This document shows positions 25,192 through 35,200 of a stretch of DNA of 56,872 nt, piece after piece (positions within the stretch are counted from its first letter, which is position 1; each line of letters opens with the position of its first letter). Where the stretch lies: the NCBI GenBank assembly GCA_900553465.1, contig USDT01000016.1, positions 1 to 56,872 of the forward strand, read 5' to 3'. Below the pieces are notes generated by a model. That model was not told where the DNA came from, did no database searches, and saw only the letters and a list, made by a program, of their open reading frames with translations. The position numbers and the translations under genes are program-made. Source of the DNA: an uncultured Prevotella sp. (lineage in GTDB: Bacteria > Bacteroidota > Bacteroidia > Bacteroidales > Bacteroidaceae).

Positions 25192-27378
25192 TTAGTTTGC
25201 GGTTGTCAGTTCATACACATGGCTTGTGCCGTCGGATGCGCTCAGCACAGACAGTCCTATCTTCATGAGATAGTCGCCGGTGTAACTCTTTGTTTCAGCC
25301 TTATGGCCGTCGGGCAGATTTATCTCCGTCACGTTGTACACGCGCATCGGGTCAAGTCCTTGGAGTCTTACGTTAGGCTGCGGTTCTTTGTAGCGCGGAT
25401 GCAGGTCGTAAGCGAAAAGCACCGCACGGCTCTTGTCTTTAGACACATAGTTGAGCGCAGCATGGCTGGTTTCGTATGGTGATACCAGATGATACATGTC
25501 TCCGTCGAGAATGACCGGTTTCAGTCTGTTATAGTTGGCAACGGCCTGCTGGCAGAGTTTCAGGTCGGATTCCGACAGTTTGTGTACATCGATGTCGAAT
25601 CCGAGTTTACACATACTTGCCACATCAAGGCGGAACTTAATGCTCGAACCTCTGTTCCAGTCGGTCACATGAGCAGCCATGGCCTTCACCGGGAAGAACT
25701 TCGACATGCTCCACTGTATGTAGATGCGCTCATACGGGTCGGTATTGTCGCTGCACCAGTACTCGGTGAAATATTTCAGAGCCTCATAGTCGCAACGTGC
25801 TCCACCACCTGAACAGAGCATCATCGGAACGTCCGGATACTTTTCCTTAAGTCTTTTGAGAACATTGTAAAGGCCGCGCACGTAGTCAACATACAGATTG
25901 CTCTGCTTCTTCTTCAGATAAGGCGAGCGTATGTTTGTGATAGGGCTGTTGCAGTCCCACTTGAAATATGCAACGTCAGGATTGTCGGTCAGTATCTTGT
26001 CAGCAACTCCGAACACATAGTCCTGCACCTTAGGATTGGCAAGGTCGAGCACAAGCTGGTTGCGATAATAATAAGTGTCGCGTTCCGACTGCATTATCAC
26101 CCAATCAGGATGTTCCTCGAACAGACGGCTCTTAGGATTAATCATCTCCGGCTCTATCCAGATGCCGAACTTCACTCCGGCCTTCTTTGCAGCAGCTGTC
26201 AGACCGGCAACGCCCTGCGGCAGCTTTGCTTCGTTGGGCTCCCAGTCGCCAAGTCCGGCAGTGTCGTTGTTGCGCGGATACTTGTTGGCAAACCATCCGT
26301 CGTCGAGCAGGAACATGTCAACACCCAATTTGGCAGCGTCTTCCATTACTCCGGCCAGTTTTTCCTGATTGAAGTCGAAGCCGGTGCTCTCCCAGTTATT
26401 GAGCAGAGTCATGCGGTCGCCCTTGCCGTCCTTAAGCTGATAGAGTCGTGCCCAGTCGTGCAGATTGCGGCTTGCCTCGCCCGTACCGTTGTTGCTGAAG
26501 GTGAATATGAATTCAGGAGTTACGAACTTGTCGCCTGCCTTCAGTTTGTAGTCGGATGCATAAGGATTGATTCCAGGTATGACGCGCAGTCCGCCTACAT
26601 TGTCCACCTCAAATGTACAACTGAAGTTGCCGGTCCATCCTATTGTTCCAAGCATGGCGCGGCCGGTGCCTTCCTGTGCCGGAGCGCCAATACCCAGTTC
26701 GAAGTAAGGCTGCATATACATTGCTGCACGAGTGCCCAGCTTGGTGTCGATGGTCTTCTTGCCGTATGTAAGCTTCTGAGTTGTAGGCTGTGCCTCGCGT
26801 GCCCATTCACTGTGATAATTGGTGAGATAGTACGCCGGTTCGTTGAAGTAGAGCATTGTGCTTGCATATCTCCACAGGGTGATGTCCGATTTCTCGTTAT
26901 GTGTAATCTCACTCCATGCCTTGATGACGTTCTGATGTTCGTATGCGGCATAGTGCAGAGTCACCTCAAGCGGATATTTCTTGTCGGCAAGACGTATCAC
27001 CGTCTCTGTTCCACCGTCGATGGCGTGTGTCTGAGAGTCCTTATAATAAAGATAGGTGGTCATGTCACCGTCGGCATGTGTCACAGCCAGAGCCGGCTCG
27101 AAGAAGTCTTCGCCACCCGAAGCCATGTATGCTTCGTGACCTCTCTGGCTCACGCTGCCGTCAGAACCGGTATAAACGCTCCATTCGAGTTTGTCGGCAT
27201 CAGAGGAATTGAGCAGTTTGTCACCAAGATATACCATATACAGGCGTCCTTTATCGTTCACCTGCAATATCATGTCGGTGTTGTCAGTGCTTATGCGGAT
27301 GGTCTTCCGCTCATCGGCTGTAGCCGATACAGCCAACATCAGCAAAGCTGATATCATAATACAGAGTTTTCTCATCAA
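25192..27378 (-). CDS. alpha-galactosidase, GH36
   Basis: Secreted or periplasmic exo-glycosidase of 728 residues, the usual GH36 size, with signal peptide RKLCIMISALLMLAVSATA. An N-terminal beta-sandwich (about 25-300) precedes the TIM barrel: LLNNWESTGFDFNQEKL, FLLDDGWF, GIWIEPEMINPKS, then YFKWDCN with the nucleophile D475, and WCSDNTDPYERI with the acid/base D544. It should cut alpha-1,6-galactose from raffinose, stachyose or melibiose. With GH32 and fructokinase beside it this indicates use of raffinose-family oligosaccharides. A hairpin (27424-27449) separates it from GH32. Confidence 0.94.
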   Translation of the reverse strand: MMRKLCIMISALLMLAVSATADERKTIRISTDNTDMILQVNDKGRLYMVYLGDKLLNSSDADKLEWSVYTGSDGSVSQRGHEAYMASGGEDFFEPALAVTHADGDMTTYLYYKDSQTHAIDGGTETVIRLADKKYPLEVTLHYAAYEHQNVIKAWSEITHNEKSDITLWRYASTMLYFNEPAYYLTNYHSEWAREAQPTTQKLTYGKKTIDTKLGTRAAMYMQPYFELGIGAPAQEGTGRAMLGTIGWTGNFSCTFEVDNVGGLRVIPGINPYASDYKLKAGDKFVTPEFIFTFSNNGTGEASRNLHDWARLYQLKDGKGDRMTLLNNWESTGFDFNQEKLAGVMEDAAKLGVDMFLLDDGWFANKYPRNNDTAGLGDWEPNEAKLPQGVAGLTAAAKKAGVKFGIWIEPEMINPKSRLFEEHPDWVIMQSERDTYYYRNQLVLDLANPKVQDYVFGVADKILTDNPDVAYFKWDCNSPITNIRSPYLKKKQSNLYVDYVRGLYNVLKRLKEKYPDVPMMLCSGGGARCDYEALKYFTEYWCSDNTDPYERIYIQWSMSKFFPVKAMAAHVTDWNRGSSIKFRLDVASMCKLGFDIDVHKLSESDLKLCQQAVANYNRLKPVILDGDMYHLVSPYETSHAALNYVSKDKSRAVLFAYDLHPRYKEPQPNVRLQGLDPMRVYNVTEINLPDGHKAETKSYTGDYLMKIGLSVLSASDGTSHVYELTTAN

Positions 27379-27423
27379 ATTGTGCTTTTATCAGATTGTT
27401 TTTAAAAATTAGGTTTTACAATA

Positions 27424-27449
27424 ATCATAACGCACAGAGGCGTTATGAT
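27424..27449 (-). terminator. intercistronic hairpin between GH32 and GH36
   Basis: Perfect 10-bp stem ATCATAACGC/GCGTTATGAT with a 6-nt loop, between the GH32 stop and the GH36 start. On the minus strand AT-rich sequence follows; probably a partial terminator or mRNA processing/stability element that tunes expression within the operon. Confidence 0.55.
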
Positions 27450-27456
27450 ATTGTAC

Positions 27457-29352
27457 TTACAAGCTTATTTTATGCACCTTTACATTGGCGAAGCCGGCTT
27501 TTCCGCCCTCTGTATAGAAACGCACTGAATCGTAAGGCTTGGTCGGGAATACAAGATTGGTCATCGCAATGCGTCCGCCGTCTACAAACAGTTCTACAGA
27601 ACACTTGTCTACGAAGATGTCCACATGATAGGTCTTACCCTCGCAAAGACTGAGCGGAGCCCATGTACCGAGTGCGAAATCGTTCTTGTAGTTCACGGCA
27701 TTCTCGATGCGCATCGGCTGTTTGTTCTCGCTCGCACGCTTTGCGTCAGCTTTCTTCTCTATGTCGTGCGGCTCGGCCTTCAGTCCGAAGTCAGTCAGTC
27801 CGCTCTGTGTACGGTCGGTCACGATGCGCTTGTTCTTCATGTCGAGATATATGAGTGTTTTCTCACCTTTGTCATTATAAAGCTCCAGTCCAGCAATGGA
27901 TGCCTCGCCCGGAGTGATGTCGGCCTCAATTTCAAATGCTCCGTCACATCCTGCAGCCACGGCAGCCTTGTTCTCCTCGCCGCTTACATTCATGTCGGCC
28001 AGAGTCTTGGTGTCCTTACGCAGTGCCTTTATTTCAGGAGCAACGTCGGCTGCGACATAGTAGCGTCCGTCCTTGGTGTAGAGCGAAAGTTCGCGCGGCA
28101 GAGCGTTGGCACCCCTGTACTGTTTGATTGGAGTGACGTTGGCATACTGCCAGTTGCTCATCCACGGCAGGGCTATTACGCGGTCGCCGGTGTTTGAGAA
28201 ACATACTGTGGCATAATGATCCTTGCCATAGTCGAGCCACTTCGGAGTATAAGGATCGTCGAGACATTTGAAAGTCTTGCCGTCGAATTCGCCTACGAAG
28301 TATTCTGTTGCGCTACCGCCGAAGAGACATCCCGGGTTCACGTTCATGAGCATGACATATTTCATGTTGTTCTTATCACCGTTCACAGGCAGCTGCACGA
28401 AGTCTGGACACTCATACTGACATGGCTGCATTCCGTAGCCACGGCCGAAACCGCTGATGTAAGTCCACTTCTTCAGATCGGAAGATTTGTAGAAACGCAT
28501 TTCCTTGTCGGCCGATACAATCATATACCATGCATTGGCCGGTGCATACCAGAACACTTTCGGGTCGCGGAAGTCCTTCAGTCCATCAAAAGGACGCAAC
28601 ACAGGGTTGCCCTCATACTTTGTGAATGTGCGGCCGTTATCGGTACTGTAAGCCATACACTGTATCTGTCCGTTCTTGTCGCTTGCCGATGTATAGAGCG
28701 CGATTATAGCACCTTTGCCATATCCGGCTGTGTTGTCCTTATCTACTACAGAACTTCCTGAGAAGATATGTCCCAGAGTATCGCGTGCTATTGCCGGATC
28801 CAGTTCCTTCCAATGTGCCAGATCGGTGCTCACTGCGTGTCCCCAGTGCATGTTTCCCCACTTCGATCCGTAAGGATTGTATTGGAAATAAAGATGATAT
28901 TCACCGTCTTTGTAAACCATACCGTTGGCATCGTTCATCCATCCGTAAGACGGAGTATGATGATAGAGCGGACGATAATAATCGGTGTTGGCTACGCTCC
29001 ATGTGTCAGACATCTTCAGCGATTTCAACGCGAGAGCGTCAGGACTGATGTTCAGAATTTTCACGGTAGCCTTTTTGCCTTTGCCCAATGCGAACGGCAC
29101 ACAGTAGTCTGTCTTGCCCTGTGCCAGACGTACGTCCATCCATGTATCTGCAGGCGAACCGGTGTCGAGCAAAACACGGGCCTCGGCCTTGTCTTCCTCA
29201 ACGGGAAGGATAAGATATTTCTGCGGATTGTTTATCACAACTACAGTAGTGTCGCCGTGGCGGCTCACATTAATGTCCTGTGCCATGACAGCCTGTGCAG
29301 CGAGAGAAGCGGCCGCAACAGCCATTGTTTTAAGAAAAAGAATATTGTTCAT
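27457..29352 (-). CDS. GH32 beta-fructosidase (invertase/levanase/inulinase type)
   Basis: Secreted beta-fructofuranosidase of 631 residues. After a signal peptide (MNNILFLKTMAVAAASLAAQAVMA) and an N-terminal segment of about 110 residues, the five-bladed propeller begins with GWMNDANG: nucleophile D141 (the family usually has NDPNG; here Pro is Ala). FRDPKVFW supplies the transition-state stabiliser D263 and YECPDF the acid/base E314. The C-terminal beta-sandwich follows from about 445 (LFVDGGRIAMTNLVFPTKPYDSV). It should release fructose from sucrose, raffinose or fructan; chain-length preference cannot be read from sequence. Its neighbours point to raffinose-type sugars. Confidence 0.93.
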   Translation of the reverse strand: MNNILFLKTMAVAAASLAAQAVMAQDINVSRHGDTTVVVINNPQKYLILPVEEDKAEARVLLDTGSPADTWMDVRLAQGKTDYCVPFALGKGKKATVKILNISPDALALKSLKMSDTWSVANTDYYRPLYHHTPSYGWMNDANGMVYKDGEYHLYFQYNPYGSKWGNMHWGHAVSTDLAHWKELDPAIARDTLGHIFSGSSVVDKDNTAGYGKGAIIALYTSASDKNGQIQCMAYSTDNGRTFTKYEGNPVLRPFDGLKDFRDPKVFWYAPANAWYMIVSADKEMRFYKSSDLKKWTYISGFGRGYGMQPCQYECPDFVQLPVNGDKNNMKYVMLMNVNPGCLFGGSATEYFVGEFDGKTFKCLDDPYTPKWLDYGKDHYATVCFSNTGDRVIALPWMSNWQYANVTPIKQYRGANALPRELSLYTKDGRYYVAADVAPEIKALRKDTKTLADMNVSGEENKAAVAAGCDGAFEIEADITPGEASIAGLELYNDKGEKTLIYLDMKNKRIVTDRTQSGLTDFGLKAEPHDIEKKADAKRASENKQPMRIENAVNYKNDFALGTWAPLSLCEGKTYHVDIFVDKCSVELFVDGGRIAMTNLVFPTKPYDSVRFYTEGGKAGFANVKVHKISL

Positions 29353-29405
29353 AGATTTCTTCGGATAATTGGTTATTATGTTATGTTTGAAAAGGATAAA
29401 AATAT

Positions 29406-29441
29406 GTCCCGCCGCACACTTAGTTTATGTGCATGCGGGAC
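29406..29441 (-). terminator. intercistronic hairpin between the barrel gene and GH32
   Basis: GTCCCGC/GCGGGAC stem with an inner GCACA/TGTGC stem. On the minus strand it follows the barrel gene and is succeeded by ATATTTTTATCC, so it can act as a partial intrinsic terminator, giving more barrel mRNA than enzyme mRNA. Confidence 0.65.
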
Positions 29442-29452
29442 AGTCAGCTAAG

Positions 29453-31759
29453 TCAGAATTTCAATGATGCGGAGAACTCCACAGTGAACGGGCGCAGATA
29501 GCTTCCGGTCATCAGATGGCCGTCATACTGTTTTGCCTCGTCCTTGGTGATGAGCTCTGCTCCGGCTATACTTCCCTTCGCACCTGTCTGATTGAGGAAG
29601 TTCACAACGGTACATCCGAGCGACAGTTTCTTGTTCACCTGCCAGTTCAAACCTCCGAATGTCTCCCAGTGGCCGTTGAAGTAGTAAGCCTCGTTGATGT
29701 TGGCGTAGGTCTTGCTGAAGTAGCGGAAGCTTGTCCATATCTTCAGATCGTCAGTTATCATGTAGCTCGGGTCGAACTCGATGAGCACCTGCGGTATCTC
29801 TGCCACGATGTTACCTGTGGCGTTGATCTTTCCTTCGTATCCGTCAGAGAATGTTACAGAAGTCTCATACTTCTTGTAGGTCGGCTTCTGGTATGTGAAA
29901 AGGAAGTGTATGTCAAGACCTTTTATAGGATGAGCCATCACGTCGGTTGTCCATCCGATTGTCTGTATGTCGTATGTAAGCGGTGCGGCCATTATCTCGC
30001 CGTTGTGCTGCAGGTTGAGCGTAGAGTTGTTGTTTGTCTTCGAAATGTATGAGAAGAGTGATGTGAGGCTCAGCCAAGAGTTGTTGTAGTAGATACCTGC
30101 ACGACCCAGCGGCACTGAAATCTTATCTGTATTAGGCAGTGTTGCCGGCGAGAAGTTCTCGAAACGTGGGTGCTGCACGATGTATGTGAAGTCGCCTGTA
30201 AATCCGAAGTTCTCTGTCAGACGATATGTCAGAGCGGCTGTGAAGTCGTAGTTGAACCAGTCATAGCTAAGCGGTGTAGGAGCAATCTTTGTTCCATCAG
30301 AAGCTGTGGCACCGATGTAATAGTCGGCAAAACGTCCTACATATTCGCCGGAAGCATTCTTCACGGCAGCGTTCTCACCATTGAGCGACTGCCATTCGAA
30401 GCGTGCGCCATAGTAAACATTGAACTTAGGAGTGATGTCCCAGTCATGTGTCAGATAGAGCGCGAGTTTGTTCTCGTGGCCCTTGTAGTACTCAGAAGCG
30501 TTCTTGTTGAAGTCATAGAAGAAGTCGCTGCGCTTGTTAGAGTCGTAAACTCTCACCGGATAGCTTCCGTCCGACGGCACGCTCTGGTCATACATTGTTG
30601 TGTTCGAGGTATAGTCGATGTTGTAATACCACTCGTTCAAACCAATACGCAGTGTCGATGTAGAGAACTTCTTCGACAGCTCCGAGGTGAAGAGAAACTC
30701 GTCGATGTCGCCGGAGTTAAGACATGACATACGTGTCTGGACATATTCTCCCGTGTAAGGTTTGAGCTGTCCGTCAATGCCGCGCATCACATAATTGTAA
30801 CTGTTATCCTCTTTCACATTGATGAGCGACATAGGAGTCTGGTATACCAGAGCGCCGCGTGCGTTGTCATACCGTCCTATCAATTTCCATGTAAGTCCGT
30901 TATCCCATTTGTAAGTGTTCATGAGTGACACTTCGCTCGAACGGTTCTCAATGGCATCATAAAGAGTAGTCTGCTTGAGTTCGCCCGTACGCATGTCACG
31001 ATAAGTCATTGTGTTTTCCGTTGGAAGATATGAAGTGGTACCAAGTTTGAAGTCACCGTATTCCTTCACACTGCCGTCGCCTACATATATAAATGGTGCC
31101 GACTGTGTGGCATAAGTATATACAGGGTGGCTGTTTGAGTAACGATACATAGCCGTGAACTCTCCGCGGCCTTCGTTGTAGCGTTTTGTAAGAGCGGCCT
31201 TGTAAATCTGTGTGCGGTCCTGGAACGGCGTCGACTTGATGCTGAATGTTCCCGGATCAAAGTCCTGATAAAGGCTTGTGCTGTAATACCAGCCCTTGCC
31301 CATCGAACCGTTGAGGTTGAGTGAGAACTCCTGCAGTCCGAAGTGGTTCGACTTGTAGTCCAGACGGCCGTTGAAACCTTCCTGTCCCAGCTGTGTGAAT
31401 GAGTTGACGGCATAACCTATATTACCGGTTGTGATGGCCGTCTCCGAAATCTTGAGCAGTCCCACATGGCTCAGACTTGCGTCCGAACGCCAGTTAGAGT
31501 TGATGGAGTGAGGATTGGTAGCGTAGGTCACCGGCAGTCCGTTCTCCAGTACATTCACATCGGCCGAAGGCAGTCCGATCTGAATCTCACGCGGGCCATT
31601 GGCGCTCGAAGCGTTGAGCATGACGTTGCGGTTGCCTTCCTCTTTATTAGAACCTTCCGACTCCGTCTTTGCTTCCTGTGCCTGTACATAAGTAAGTGCG
31701 AGCATTGATGCAAATGCCACTGTACTTAATCTTGCTGTTGTCTGATTGAGTATTCTCAT
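29453..31759 (-). CDS. outer-membrane beta-barrel, TonB-dependent receptor-like
   Basis: Predicted outer-membrane transporter of 768 residues, first gene of the alpha-galactoside/fructoside locus. MRILNQTTARLSTVAFASMLALTYVQAQ is the signal peptide. A short plug-like stretch (IQIGLPSADVNVLENGLPVTY) is followed by about 600 residues of alternating aromatic/hydrophobic beta strands, ending in a C-terminal strand VEFSASLKF with terminal Phe, the BAM recognition signature. It lacks the carboxypeptidase-like and full plug domains of a SusC protein and there is no SusD partner. The frame continues upstream to 31939, but the promoter box at 31817-31824 lies within that extension, so the ATG at 31759 is chosen. 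Substrate is inferred from neighbours. Confidence 0.8.
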   Translation of the reverse strand: MRILNQTTARLSTVAFASMLALTYVQAQEAKTESEGSNKEEGNRNVMLNASSANGPREIQIGLPSADVNVLENGLPVTYATNPHSINSNWRSDASLSHVGLLKISETAITTGNIGYAVNSFTQLGQEGFNGRLDYKSNHFGLQEFSLNLNGSMGKGWYYSTSLYQDFDPGTFSIKSTPFQDRTQIYKAALTKRYNEGRGEFTAMYRYSNSHPVYTYATQSAPFIYVGDGSVKEYGDFKLGTTSYLPTENTMTYRDMRTGELKQTTLYDAIENRSSEVSLMNTYKWDNGLTWKLIGRYDNARGALVYQTPMSLINVKEDNSYNYVMRGIDGQLKPYTGEYVQTRMSCLNSGDIDEFLFTSELSKKFSTSTLRIGLNEWYYNIDYTSNTTMYDQSVPSDGSYPVRVYDSNKRSDFFYDFNKNASEYYKGHENKLALYLTHDWDITPKFNVYYGARFEWQSLNGENAAVKNASGEYVGRFADYYIGATASDGTKIAPTPLSYDWFNYDFTAALTYRLTENFGFTGDFTYIVQHPRFENFSPATLPNTDKISVPLGRAGIYYNNSWLSLTSLFSYISKTNNNSTLNLQHNGEIMAAPLTYDIQTIGWTTDVMAHPIKGLDIHFLFTYQKPTYKKYETSVTFSDGYEGKINATGNIVAEIPQVLIEFDPSYMITDDLKIWTSFRYFSKTYANINEAYYFNGHWETFGGLNWQVNKKLSLGCTVVNFLNQTGAKGSIAGAELITKDEAKQYDGHLMTGSYLRPFTVEFSASLKF

Positions 31760-31816
31760 AATGGTCAAATCAAAAAGAGTTGTTACAGTTTTAGTTATTA
31801 TCAGAATTTTCTGTCG

Positions 31817-31824
31817 CAAATGTA
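31817..31824 (-). promoter_or_regulatory. -7 box for the alpha-galactoside/fructoside locus
   Basis: TACATTTG on the minus strand fits TAnnTTTG, 58 bp upstream of the barrel gene ATG. No good -33 match, which is common for activator-dependent promoters. Confidence 0.55.
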
Positions 31825-31870
31825 GGCAGTTAATCGTAAATGCCTGTTTCAGATATGTTTCAGAGAATAA

Positions 31871-31917
31871 AAAAAATCGTTCATGCAACATTTTTGATAT
31901 GTTTTGAACGATTTTTT
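31871..31917. terminator. bidirectional hairpin in the divergent control region
   Basis: A perfect 13-bp inverted repeat AAAAAATCGTTCA/TGAACGATTTTTT with an inner AACAT/ATGTT stem. T-runs lie on both strands, so it can terminate either way. It lies upstream of both promoters, so it may insulate them or be an operator dyad. Confidence 0.6.
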
Positions 31918-32183
31918 CAATATTCAGACCCGCTTCCACCGCATATTTTCGCCGAATTCATCGCATCATACCGATTGTCACATCATATTCCTGCACAGCA
32001 GACATTAAAAAATTCAATATCACATACAGACACCACATCTCCGTCAGATGTTTTTGCAGTCAAGTATAGCTCTTTTTATATAATAAATGTATAACATCAG
32101 GCGACAGGTTTCCGTCGCACCGATGTCGCGTATTCTCAACCGAATTGCAAATCCATTGAAACCGCACGGTAACATAGTATGGA

Positions 32184-32191
32184 TACTTTTG
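32184..32191 (+). promoter_or_regulatory. -7 box for the metallophosphoesterase gene
   Basis: TACTTTTG fits TAnnTTTG and lies only 22 bp before the ATG, giving a leader of about 15-17 nt. Confidence 0.55.
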
Positions 32192-32213
32192 TGCGACCAA
32201 CAAAAACTTAATT

Positions 32214-35200
32214 ATGAACAGATTTTTACTTTCAAACTCGTTGATGCTGCTGCTCGCAGGACAGGCTATGAACCTGTCGGCAGACAGCATCGACAAGATT
32301 GTGGGCGACGCCGACATGAAGATCGACGACGTGAAGACCTACAGCGTGGCTGAAGACGCCGACGTTACAAACTACCGATGGCTGCCCGCCGTGGGCTGCG
32401 ACATCGTGGAGGGACAGGGCACTCCTGTCGCCAAAATAAAAGCCACATTCATCGCGCAGGACAGCCCGATGATGCTCGAACGCCGGTTCAACGACGGCAC
32501 AAAGGACACTCTGTCGCTCGACATGACCTTCCACCGCTACGTGAAGAGCTTTGTAGACCACTCCATCAAACCGGGCGAGAGCATCGAGATTGCAGGAAAG
32601 ACCTACAAGGACGCCGACATATACTATGAGCCGGTGACAGGCGACGATGGCTACGAGCAGGTGATAGCCCACCGCGTGACGGTAGACCTCGAAGGCGCTG
32701 CATACCGTTCGATGACCGAACCTTATCTGCAGACAGCCACCGACAACTCCATCTGGATAAGCTGGAAGACCGACTTCAACGACACTCCGGTGGTGATGTT
32801 CGGCAAATCTGAGGACAACCTCACCAGTCAGACCGAAGGAACAGCCCAGAAACTGTCGGATACTTACTTCTGGAACTCCGTCAAACTGACATCGCTCGAG
32901 CCCAACACCATATATTATTATAAGGTGAAGAGCGGCGACAAGGAAAGCCAGACCTACCGCTTCCGCACCATGCCGAAGAAGGGTGGCAACACTCCGATGC
33001 GCATACTATTGATGGGCGACCACCAGCTGAAGAAGCGCAGCGGATACGAATGGCTCATGCAGGCTGCGGCAAGAAAGATAAACGAGAAATACGGCAACCT
33101 GGAAGAGAACATCAACATGATAATGAACGTAGGCGACCAGGTGGACAACGGCACACTCGACCAGTACGAACTCATCAACTACTGGAAGAACAAGCAGATG
33201 TCGCCCTACCTCCCCATCATGACAGCCGTGGGCAACCACGACACTTACAGCGATCCGGGCATGCAGCGCTACGCCGCACACAACCACTTCGAGGAGCTGG
33301 AGTATCAGGGCATCAAGAGCGGCACGGAGAACTATTATGCTTATCAGGCCGGACGCATACTGTTCGTAGTGCTGAGCACCGAGCACACAGGCGACGCGCA
33401 GAAGAACTGGGTGAGACAGGTTGTTGACGCCGCAAAGAACGACGACTCTGTCGACTTCATCATCAGTGTGAACCACCGCCCCATACAGGCCGAGCAGTAC
33501 ATCGGCGACATTTCGTCATGGGTGAGAAACGAGATTATACCAATCCTCTCCGAAACTCCGAAACACATACTCAACTACGGCGGCCATCACCATCTCTACC
33601 ACCGCGGACAGATAGCCGAATATCCGCTCTACCACATCATCAACGGAGCCGCATCCTACGACCAGCTGTGGGGAATGTCGTCGGAGCAGGACTATGACGA
33701 CGTGCAGAAAACCATCGACTACTGGGGTTATCAGATTCTTGAGTTCGACTTCGACAAGAAAGAAATGAAGGCCGAGTGCTACGCCATCGGAAACAAGGGA
33801 CTCGTGGTGGACAACATACTCATCGACTCCTTCCACCGTTCTTTCGGCAAGGCCGCACCCGAGAAACCCGAACTCAGCGAGGTGGACGCCGAAGTGGAAC
33901 TGCCCTACACATTCAACGCAAGCCAGTATAAGACATCTACCGACGAGAAGCTGAACACCGTGCAGTATCAGTTCTCCACCAACGAGAACTTCTCTACCAT
34001 ATCGCTCAACGTGGTGAGAGACGTCGAAGACCTCTACGGATCGACCAAAGCGCCGCTCTATCTGCCAATAGACCTCAACCACAACAAGGACATAACCGAA
34101 TACACTCTGCCCTCTCAGGGACTGAGCAACGGCACATACTATGTGCGTGTGAGATACCGCGACGAGAACCTGGAGTGGTCGGAATGGTCGGACGCTAAAT
34201 CGTTCAAGGTCATCGGCAGCATAATAAGCGAACCGCAGATAACAATCAACAAGAAAGTGTACGAACCGGGCAGCGAGATAGAGATATCCTATGCCAACGC
34301 GCCGGTGGGCAAGAACGCATGGATAGGCATCTACCGCAAGGGCGAGAAACCGGGCACAGGCGCCGGAACAACCACTTCTTACAAGTGGGCATACACCCAG
34401 CAGGCAGCAGGCTCGATGAAGTTCACCATCGACGATGTGAACGAATACTACGCCGTGCTGTTCGCCGACGAGGGCTACACAGAGATAACGGAGCGGCTGC
34501 CGTTCTACTTCGGACCGGTGCCTGAGCTGTCGCTGGAGAAAGACAAGTATGAGGAAGGCGAGGACATAAAGATAAAATTCGCCAACGCTCCTGGACTGAA
34601 GGACGACTGGATAGGCATCTACCGCATGGGCGAAGTACCGGGAACAGCCGACCTGTCCGACTCGTGGGACTACACCCAGCAGGCCACTGAAGGCGAGATG
34701 ACACTTGCGGAAGACCTGCCCAAAGGTTATTACTTCGTCAACTATTTCACACGCGGAGGATACTTCGAACCGGCAGAAAGAATAATGTTTGCCGTGGGCG
34801 AGAACATCTCTTCGGTCAATCTGGACAAGACAGAGTTCTGCAACGACGAGAACATCACCATACACTACCACGAGGCTCCGGGCACTCCGAAAGACTGGAT
34901 CGGCGTTTATCAGGACGGCAAGGTGCCGGGCGTTGACGACCTCGACGGATTCTTCTACACCTACGGAAGCATAGACGGCAGCATAGAAATAAAAGCCGGC
35001 GACCTGAAACCGGGCAAATACTTCTGCTCGCTCTACATCAACGACTCGTGGGACGAGGTGTCTGAAAGAAAATATTTCACCGTCAGCGACACGTCAACAT
35101 CCATCGAAACACCACAGAGCGGCATGAGCATATACACCGAAGAAGGTGTGCTCTACATATCGTCCGACAAGGAGTGCGACGTCGATGTATTCTGCCTGGA

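Larger units (their letters stand above)
31760..32213. other. divergent control region between the sugar locus and the metallophosphoesterase gene
   Basis: A 454-bp AT-rich divergent gap. It contains the minus-strand -7 box (31817-31824), a long A/T-flanked hairpin (31871-31917) and the plus-strand -7 box (32184-32191). Confidence 0.6.

Noticed and set aside
26110..27351. 413-codon open frame on the + strand opposite the GH36 gene
   Set aside because: Antisense shadow of a gene with all GH36 motifs; no promoter or ribosome site and no recognisable domain.
33516..34871. 451-codon open frame on the - strand opposite the metallophosphoesterase gene
   Set aside because: Antisense shadow with unnatural composition; the + strand gene has intact metal motifs and a T9SS tail.
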